From: Halichondria panicea
Taxonomy: Eukaryota > Porifera > Demospongiae > Suberitida > Halichondriidae
Length of the DNA: 64,000 nt
NCBI RefSeq assembly: GCF_963675165.1
Contig: NC_087388.1
Coordinates: 2,768,800 to 2,832,799, forward strand
Direction: 5' to 3'
Shown piece by piece: positions 57,001 through 64,000 of this stretch. The first letter of the stretch is position 1. Every line of letters begins with the position of its first letter. The translations under genes and the position numbers were made by a program. The notes under the pieces are model-generated. The model saw only the letters and a program-made list of their open reading frames with translations, searched no databases and was not told the DNA's origin.

Positions 57001-59637
57001 TCAGCGGCTTGACGTATATGGCACAATGTTTGTACAAAGCAGGATGATATCATTTCTCATTTCGACGCTCCATCTACTCCTGGTAGAATCAATATCTCTA
57101 GCCATAAACTTCTTCTCAAGGCTGTCAGGGTTTACTTCAGGATTTTGCAGAAGTAGGTGGAAATGTGGGTTGCAAATATCAAGCGGGTGGTCGACAAGGT
57201 GCAAGTAGGAAATTTACTTGTTCTAAGCGGGTGAACATCAACAGGAGCCCATAAATAAGAGAAGGAGCGGCTAACTTCAACGTATACTCGGGGATCACGT
57301 CTCGTAATTGCCGGTGAAACTGCACTTCCTTGTTTGGAAGCGACTAAGTGCTTGCAAACCACAGCCCTGTATTGTGTATAACACGTGTAGGGATTCAACC
57401 ACTTAAGTGACTCTGCATAATTATATGGAAATGCGGTCATAACCACTTACGAAACGTGATCCCCATAGTCAGTCGCTCCTTCTCTTATTTATGGGCTCCT
57501 GACATCAACCACACTGAAATTAACCCTGGCTGTGTACGTAACACCTCACTAACTCTTACAATTGCTGAATATTGATGTACATGTACTAGCTCTCTCTTAG
57601 AATGTTGTTCAACTAAGTTCTCATACATGTATGTGCATCGTCAGCTTCTTGGATTACATTTTTTAAGGACACGCTTATCGACTTTTTTCTGCAGATATTC
57701 ATTCCTTGCCCGCAGAACTCTCTCTTCTGGTGTCAAATATTTCTTGGAATAATTGCTGCCAGCAGATTGTCGCTTCAGCTTCGTTGCAGGTGAGACGGAT
57801 TTCTTCTTTTTCAACATATCCCGAAGATGTGTCGATAGTCGATCACATTTGTAACACATACGCGACTCTGAGGATGCACCTGGTTTACCTCTAGCATACC
57901 ATAGCGCACAGTCCTTGTTATCAGCACGGGAGAATAGAGGCACCCACTTTCTCAAACTCTTACTCTCAAAATTAACCTCATTTGTTAGTGTTGATGGAAG
58001 ACCAGGACACAGAACGTATTCGCTGGTAGGTAACAATGTAGCAATCAGAGAAGCTACTCGACTTTCGTTGCCAAGAAGAGGGAATGAATCTTTAACTAAA
58101 CAGTGTACCTCGAGTCGGCAGACTGAATCGTCACTGATCTCAATGTGAACTTTTGGATTACACGAAGGAAGACCGTTTGGAGTCACAGTGGTGATATTAC
58201 CAAAGAAAGTTATCCACATGGTAGAGTTACTTTTATGAACTGCGCTTAGAATACTGGGAAATTGAGCCTGCAACTTCTTCACTATGTTTTCTGGGCTTTG
58301 TGGTTCTGTTGGTCTTGGACCAAGCGGTGTAGACGTTGGGAGAGGTGTGTCATTTGGGCTGTGTGGTTCTGTGGGTCTTGGACCAAGCGGTACCGGTGTA
58401 CGTGCACGAGGGCCAGCTACACAAATGAATATTAATTTTGATATCTACTTGTAGGGCAGATATAAATATTAACACATACCTTCAGCAGGTTCTCCTCTCT
58501 TAGGCAACCTAAATTTACGCTTTGGGCTTCCAGAAAACCTGAAATGAGACATCTGCTCAGCCATTTTTTTTGGAAGTGATGCTACTAAGCTCTTCCTCTT
58601 TTTTGTTTCCATGCTTTCTCTTGTGGCTGTCGCAGGCACAGTACGTTTGCTTCCAAGATTTGCCTCAGCCATCTCTAGCTCTGCAGAGTGTCTGCTATGG
58701 TCTGCTCTTGTGCTAGCTTTTAGCAGACTGATTTTTGTGTTAATTTTGTACATGTGTTTGCTATTGACCCACCCATTTTTCACACCTACTAAGGGCACCT
58801 TGTTCACACTTTCTAGTCAAGTACCAGCTAGGACCACCTCCATCATCAACTCCATCATCACCTCCATCATGCATGATGCATCTTCTCATTTCTCATTGTC
58901 TCCTGTCATTTGAGTTTGTACCCATGCATGCAGTCACTTTCTCATGTCTAATTTTTTCTTCAAAATTTTGCATACTTTTTGCATGCATCATATCGATCTG
59001 CTATTGTGTTATTCGAGGCTAGTTACATGCAGCATACGTATAATCGTATGATGTGCTACTAGTGACTGGAGTTTGTACAGTAATTAATCCCGTATCACAT
59101 CCGGTCCAGTATTGCACATCATCAATGACGACGTATTATTTTTGAATAACGACCGCAGCTGAAACTGAATGTGAAACTGCATGCAGAGACTTCATTAAAA
59201 ATCAATACATGTAGTATGGTTACTCGTGCAATAAGGGATTATAATAGCATTCGTAACATGCAAGCAGCACTGGCAAGGTAAATAGCACTTGGCTACACCT
59301 CGTGCAATTAGAAGCCTTGCCATTGCTTAACACTCGTGCTGTTAATCCCATAATTATTGCACTCTTAACCATACAATAATAAATCACGTAGTCATTTGAA
59401 TTGCTCCTCCCTCTGCAGATCTTCCTAGGAGGAGCTGTTGTGTTTTTATGCCACTGGTACAGTGCTCAACATGAGCATGTGACTACACAGACATCTGCAT
59501 ATGACTCGGTCTCTAGACAAATTCATTTCACAAGACTTCTTAGTGTTGTAATAAACCACCTAGAACCCAAGTCACTACCAAACGAGTTGCGATCGGAAGA
59601 ACTGGCTACATTGGTTTCACTTGTTCATCCTTTCTAA
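48048..59637 (+). CDS. CDAN1: Codanin-1, 29 exons
   Basis: Exons: 48048-48451, 48627-49294, 49426-49498, 49623-49743, 50125-50321, 50462-50537, 50767-50855, 51075-51185, 51433-51484, 51598-51757, 51912-52089, 52217-52292, 52396-52488, 52665-52722, 52776-52829, 52876-52949, 53022-53194, 53338-53389, 53553-53635, 53749-53812, 53876-53954, 55219-55406, 55504-55552, 55696-55775, 55884-55944, 56026-56106, 56174-56247, 56647-56775, 59419-59637. They sum to 3816 nt (1271 codons plus stop) with every phase matching; human codanin-1 is about 1227 residues. Conserved stretches include DDEFPPM; PPRRIKPT at about 144-151, matching the B-domain-like ASF1-binding motif; RAFHAFKKQRDLFYSV; SVAKFLGLLEFLPY; LTVPWVVQYMS; IVTSLGWLFE; and SPMRKIKPLSTS. 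Known role: codanin-1 holds the histone chaperone ASF1 in the cytoplasm and works with CDIN1. The exon 10 donor (51758, inside a GT run) is the least certain junction, chosen by phase. The last intron (2.6 kb) holds a transposon and an antisense gene. Confidence 0.93.
54237..54245 (+). promoter_or_regulatory. TATA box of the nested small secreted-protein gene
   Basis: TATAAAAAG about 55 bp before the ATG at 54296, a normal spacing for a short 5' leader. It supports independent transcription inside the CDAN1 intron. Confidence 0.6.
54296..54691 (+). CDS. Small secreted Cys-rich precursor nested in a CDAN1 intron
   Basis: 131 codons in one exon. A signal peptide is clear (MFEPKTVLLAVLVISVLLVC, then LSPADA). 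A basic run KSKSKSKSNSRS, a Pro/Thr-rich part and cysteines at about 53, 55, 78 and 82 follow. Next comes a furin-type site GRRKR at 99-103, and a C-terminal 28-residue segment with cysteines at about 108, 111 and 129. It looks like a processed, disulfide-bonded secreted polypeptide. No family was recognised. The ATG at 54296 is preferred over upstream alternatives because it sits right at the signal peptide and after a TATA box. It lies in the same orientation as CDAN1, between exons 21 and 22. Confidence 0.7.
   Translation: MFEPKTVLLAVLVISVLLVCLSPADARKSKSKSKSNSRSPMTPTNPPEPEVDCVCVANFTAQAIFNLGELIFMALGECLPICDAEPTAPPATVAPTPLGRRKRQEDISCGGCFLSQLALFVPPSIPESCFQ
57242..57501. mobile_element. CAGGAGC-family element (260 bp) in the last CDAN1 intron
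   Basis: Starts CAGGAGCCCATAAATAAGAG and ends inverted CTCTTATTTATGGGCTCCTG, with 7-bp flanks ACATCAA (57235-57241 and 57502-57508). It shares the GAAGGAGCG block with the two larger family members. Confidence 0.88.
57641..58672 (-). CDS. Unknown two-exon gene, antisense in the last CDAN1 intron
   Basis: Exon 1 is 58672-58480 (ATG, MAEANLGSKRT), exon 2 is 58416-57641, with a 63-bp intron. Phases join to 322 codons plus stop. Exon 1 is rich in Lys/Arg (SMETKKRKSLVASLPKK, SPKRKFRLPKR), suggesting a nuclear or nucleic-acid-binding protein. Exon 2 starts with two imperfect copies of PLGPRPTEPxSP, then a globular region ending in a Cys pair (RMCYKCDRLSTHLRDMLKKK) and a basic C-terminus. No family is recognised with confidence. 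It may derive from a transposon-associated gene, since a CAGGAGC element lies 140 bp past its stop. Confidence 0.65.
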
Positions 59638-59729
59638 TTGTGCATTTTAATACTGAGTCATAATAATTATTGTCCACCAGATATGATTGTCTCTGATATT
59701 GTCCATGCACTTATACTTGCAATTGCATG

Positions 59730-59735
59730 AATAAA
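59730..59735 (+). terminator. Poly(A) signal AATAAA of CDAN1
   Basis: Canonical hexamer 93 bp after the CDAN1 stop. Confidence 0.65.
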
Positions 59736-59920
59736 AAGCAAGCAATACAGTCGTGCATGTACATGATTATACATTGTACTGATTGTATATGGACACAAAT
59801 CAATTGAACAGAACGTGCAAAATAATTATGTGGTGGGAATTACATACGTAAAATTATAACAGACAAGCAATGTCATAAAAATAATGGGGATCGAACCTTA
59901 TACACAATTAAGTTCATCAA

Positions 59921-62900
59921 TCACAGCATGTTCCGTGGCTGATATACAGGGGTGCTCCAATCCATGAATACGACAGAGTTCCTGTTCATTGACACAAAAC
60001 CCACCACGGGGTACAAATCGTCCATCAGTTCTGCAAGCTTCACTCTGCAAACAAGAGCTCCATTTCTCGTGAAGAAAACATGTTCTCCTTCCTCCTTCGA
60101 CTCGCTGTGATCTATCCCACACCCGACAGTGTCTCCACGGTAACAGGGGGGAGCATCCAAGCTATGATGTTCGTCACTGTTGTATACTGCCTTCACTTTA
60201 CCAGCCATAATGTTGTACGCTATTGAGACTGAAGCAGCTCCTGGTGCATAACGCACCTGGAAATCCTTGGCTGCAAGTCCAATCAAAATTGTGTCCGAAC
60301 GTTTTACGATGTTAGCTGAAAAGTAGTTCCAATTTTTATGTAGAGGTACTGCAAACTGGGCCATAGCCGGAGCATTAGTGTAGCCACTGTTACCAGCTCC
60401 AGAGAAACGTACCAGCTGGTCGGAGTAGGAGCAATTCTGGATCCTCATTAGCCCAACAAATAGGTCCATTGCCTGGAGTGACAATGGACATAATTATGTA
60501 TATATGTAGAGGCATGGAGAACTACGTGGTATTGTAAAATTATACTTATAATTTGCTGCATACAATTGCAACCATGCAGTGAATTACGTGGCCTTATTTG
60601 CCTCACAGTCACATTAATACCAGTACAGTTGAGCCGGAAGACTGAAATATTCGGAATATCCAGAATGAGCCACACCTATCAATAATTTGAGTATAGCCTC
60701 TTCATACAAAATCAGCAAACGATGTCCAGAGCTATTACATATGTACTAGTCTTAATTAGACATAATGCATCAGTAGACAGAACTCAAGGTAGCAAGCTAC
60801 ATGTATACTGTTAGGCTAAGCTCAAGCGTTTAGCTGCTTCTGCTAATCATTAGCAACATAAAAAGCTTTTGTGAGTATGTGTTTGCTATGAATATCATTA
60901 AACTTGGCGGAATCGGATGATCAGGGTTCGGATAATCAAGGCTCAACTGCACCATAATAATTATACAACATAAGATTCGGATGGAGTAGACAAGGGAAAT
61001 TCAACATACACAACATACACGGCATTATAGAACGGGCAATTTTGCAATAAATAAATCCTACTACCTGAGGATGCTTTGGTTTGAATGTCTCCATCATTCG
61101 TACGGACACCTTGTCCATTGAGCTGGTGAAGGTGATCGAGGGGAAGAGACCACCATCCGTGTAGCTGGAGCGGACACGACCTATCTCGCAGCCATTATAA
61201 GTGAAGAACACAGAGCAGTACTTCGTGTTGCTCGGCGAGAAGGCCAGACCACACCCAATTATGTCACCTACAGTGCCATGTGAAGCGATTTCGTTCATGA
61301 ATAAGTGACTACACGTATTTGGGTAACTACTTCATTTATACATACCAAAACGCACCTATCAAATATATATACCTTACTTTTAGTGAGTATAACTTTCTAA
61401 TGAGTATTCTTACATTTGGAGTCACAATGTATATATACATATAACTATAATCGACGGTAAAAAGCAAAAATCCTTCGAGCCGGATTTGAACCAGCGACCT
61501 ATGGATACCTACACCACTACAGTCCACCTCTCTACCAATTGAGCTATCGAAGGGTTACATGAGTGAAAGTAAATAGTCCTAGAATGGGGTTTGGATTTTG
61601 AACAACTGCAACGCAGGACTTGCAAAGTTACCATACTAAAAACTAAAACACTTTTTTACAATCACAAAACGTGCCCTCACCTTTGTGGGGTACTGGTCCA
61701 AATACATTTCCCTTGGTTGAGCCTGTATACAGACACCCATCATCAGTGTGATACGCTACCGAGCCATTCGTCCAACCAGTTGCATGATCCAGGGGGAACT
61801 CATTTGGGACAACGCCCACTGCGATTCCAACCGGCCCCACTCCGAGCAGGTTAACTTCAAAGTACTGCATGTCACTTGAGAATGGTGTAGCAGCTGTAGC
61901 GAGTGATGTCATCACTCGAATTTTAGATATTTCTCGCCCATTTTCTCTGTATGTTAGGATCTGAGAATCTTCACTGCCACTGGTGACATTAATGCCACAA
62001 AGAGTTCTCCAAAAACTTCGTCCAGGTTCTATATTGCACGGTGCATTTACTGAGCTGTTCATTTTGATCTTGACCTTCTCACCAGAACTGTGCATTCCTA
62101 TCGTTGGAAACAGGCCGCTAGCTGGCACCTTGTGTGTAGTATGGCCAAGTTCATCGCCATTTCTAGTGAAATACACCTGCACCTCAGATAATAGAGCCGC
62201 ATCAGTAGAGTGTGACCTAATTCCGAGTCCAACTACGTCATTTTTCTTCCATGACGGACCGAAGGCATGACCACTTCCGGAGTACTGAAACAGTCGCCCA
62301 TCATCGCCATGGTAACCAATGGAGTCTCGTTCCCATCCCGGATGTCTTCCTAGTGGGTAATCAGCTGGTGCTAATCCAATTCCAATTGTGCATTTCTCTC
62401 CTGTATCGAGGACTTCAATCTCAAAATAGGAATGTTTCGATACTTGGAGTGCTTGGCTGACTTGGGCCACACCCACATCTCCATCCGTTCTACCAGCACT
62501 AGTGTACTCAATAACCCTGCCACGTAGTAGTACCCGTTCCGATCGGAGCCACCCTGTGAGGGAGGTGGGGTCCCATACTGGCTTGGGGATGCTCAGAAAT
62601 GGAATAACTGAATCTTCTGGAGTAGCCAGAATAATTGTTGGGTACACAAGTTGAGATATCCAAAAGCCAGTGATATTTGTACTGCTCACTTTCATTCGAT
62701 TGAGATAAAACTCAACATTACAAGCTACATTTTCCTTGAATATAACCATGCATCCCAGTCTATCGCCTATACTTGCTCTTTGTGAGTTTGAGGTGTACGT
62801 CTGTGTTCCATTTCTGCTAATTCTTCTTATGAATATCTGACCGGCCATACTGTACAGAACTCCATATGTGTTAGGAGTTGTACAGCCGTGAGGGATGACA

Positions 62901-64000
62901 CTACATAAGCCAACTTGAATCTGTGATTTTTCTTTGCATCCTGTGATCAAAACCTCAAAGTAGCTCTTACAGGGTGTGAATGGTGATTTAGATTGGCAAA
63001 AACCTTTGTGTTTTGTTGGAAGAAGACTGCGCTGGCTGCTTTGCAGTAGTTGACCTGATTGAACCACACAGTATGCATTCGACCATTGACTGTCACAGAC
63101 CATGCTAGAGACAGGGGGGAATTGATTGTGCTGGTTGAAAACGATCGATTCTGACGGTGACTCAATACAAACAGTGGGGAACAAACCTCCAGTAGGGATG
63201 GTTACCTTTTGAGTGCCTATAACGCCGCCATTGAATGTGAAGTACACTTCCAATTTTTCGTCTCCTTTTACTGTTAGACCACTTGTTCCAAATCTCAAAC
63301 CACAACCAACTGTATCGCCAGTAAAAGCTTTGGGTCCGAAATTGTGACCCAAACTCGAATGTTTGAATAGCTTGCCGTCATCCAAGTGATATGCAATAGA
63401 TTCAGCTCCCCAGCCTACCCAAGAGTTCATTGGGTACCTTGTAGATGCAAGACCAATGGCTATCGCTTTGTCAGTAGCTCTGGAACAAACTTCGACATCG
63501 AAATACGATGAGAACTGTGTGAGAGGTGTGCTGGACTGCAAAAATCCTACGGGGAATTTCTTTTTTCCCAGGAGAGCTGTGTGAGTAAGCTTGGACTCAT
63601 GTAGTTTGACATTTGCATGCCTAGCCCAACCTTGTCCCACTGGGCTGACTGTGGGCCACAGTGCACACATATCGACTAACACTTGAGTGTGGGAGTCCAT
63701 CATAATGAGAAACGGGTAAACTTCGTTACTGATTTCATCAACAGCAGTGTACGAAACAGCTTGACCATCAACTGTACAGTAGAACAATATTTTGTTCATT
63801 GATGGTTGAGGTAAAAGACCACATCCGAATTCTGCTCCACTTTGAGGACCAAAAGACTCTTTTGTTTGAAAGTAATGGTCGTATATCAGCACCACTCCCG
63901 TGGCGATGTCAATAGCATACGCTTTCATGCCTTCCATATTGGATCTCAAAAAATTCAAAGGAGAACACTTGGAAGTTGAGAAACCGATCAGAATTCGGCC
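59921..64000 (-). CDS. Protein of six SPRY repeats, C-terminal part (runs off right edge)
   Basis: Exons are 64000-61681 (open at the window end), 61267-61065 and 60472-59921, giving 1024 codons plus stop with matching phases. Six SPRY-type units are recognisable by the pattern 'IGL...W.SIAYH.DDG..F......FGP....GD.VGCG......VYFT.NG...G.....GLFPT'. Examples are IAIGLASTRYPMNSWVGWGA, IGIGLAPADYPLGRHPGWE, VGVVPNEFPLDHATGW and ILIGLAAKDFQVRYAPGAA; units one and three are more divergent. SPRY domains are protein-interaction beta-sandwiches. Such long arrays differ from TRIM or RanBP proteins with one unit. No catalytic domain is visible in this part. A tRNA-Tyr lies in the intron between 61681 and 61267, on the same strand. 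Confidence 0.88.
61471..61553 (-). tRNA. tRNA-Tyr (GUA) with a 10-nt intron
   Basis: On the minus strand CCTTCGATAGCTCAATTGG starts the acceptor and D arms, GGACTGTAG holds the GTA anticodon, and GGTTCAAATCC the T arm, ending CGAAGGA. Ten extra bases (TGGTGTAGGT) sit one base 3' of the anticodon, the standard tRNA intron site. TTTTT follows at once, a Pol III stop. 83 nt, against 73 after splicing. Confidence 0.92.

Overview
The window is animal nuclear DNA, most likely from a sponge (a demosponge such as Amphimedon or a relative). The evidence is genes with many short GT-AG introns, a clear codanin-1 orthologue, a death-domain kinase, a predicted multi-pass protein with a Pmp-like beta-helix ectodomain, multi-SPRY proteins, an intron-containing tRNA-Tyr, and very dense short inverted-repeat transposons. 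The species is an inference. Two 200-N assembly gaps lie at 37800-37999 and 40773-40972.

Left part, 1-16 kb. The left edge is the 5' end of a young Ty3/gypsy-type retrotransposon on the minus strand: a 163-bp LTR, a primer-binding site and an unbroken Gag-protease frame. It abuts the C-terminal part of a peptide-transporter-like (SLC15/POT) gene on the plus strand, broken by three DNA transposons; removing two of them, each with one target duplication, rejoins the reading frame. The next 6 kb is built largely from elements ending in TAGCCTCG...CGAGGCTA with 9-bp target duplications. A 9-exon minus-strand gene (14950-11536) follows, joining a gypsy/Ginger-type integrase, an 8-residue repeat tract, a Ulp1 (C48) protease and a PHD finger. 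Two frame breaks lie in its integrase part.

Middle part, 16-42 kb. It is gene-poor: a Kelch exon (minus), MITE families, a decayed non-LTR retrotransposon (minus, 26937-23776) with an RT and a restriction-like endonuclease, a (CA)84 microsatellite, a two-exon death-domain/kinase gene (minus, 35963-34715), a three-deep transposon nest (36337-37330), and a CA/TG minisatellite that switches strand twice between the two gaps.

Right part, 42-64 kb. This is the gene-rich end. A large single-exon gene (plus, 42013-46155) encodes a secreted-type beta-helix followed by a multi-pass membrane region. PLPBP (minus) and CDAN1 (plus, 29 exons reconstructed, 1271 codons in frame) are divergent, with about 210 bp between their starts. 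Two further genes sit inside CDAN1 introns: a TATA-box-driven small secreted precursor (54296-54691) and an antisense two-exon gene of unknown function (58672-57641). A minus-strand gene with six SPRY repeats runs off the right end and carries a tRNA-Tyr in one intron.

No operon logic applies. The main relations are a probable shared promoter (PLPBP/CDAN1), genes nested in introns, and coding exons invaded by short transposons. Exon borders were read by eye from splice consensus, frame continuity and family resemblance; no search or alignment was run.
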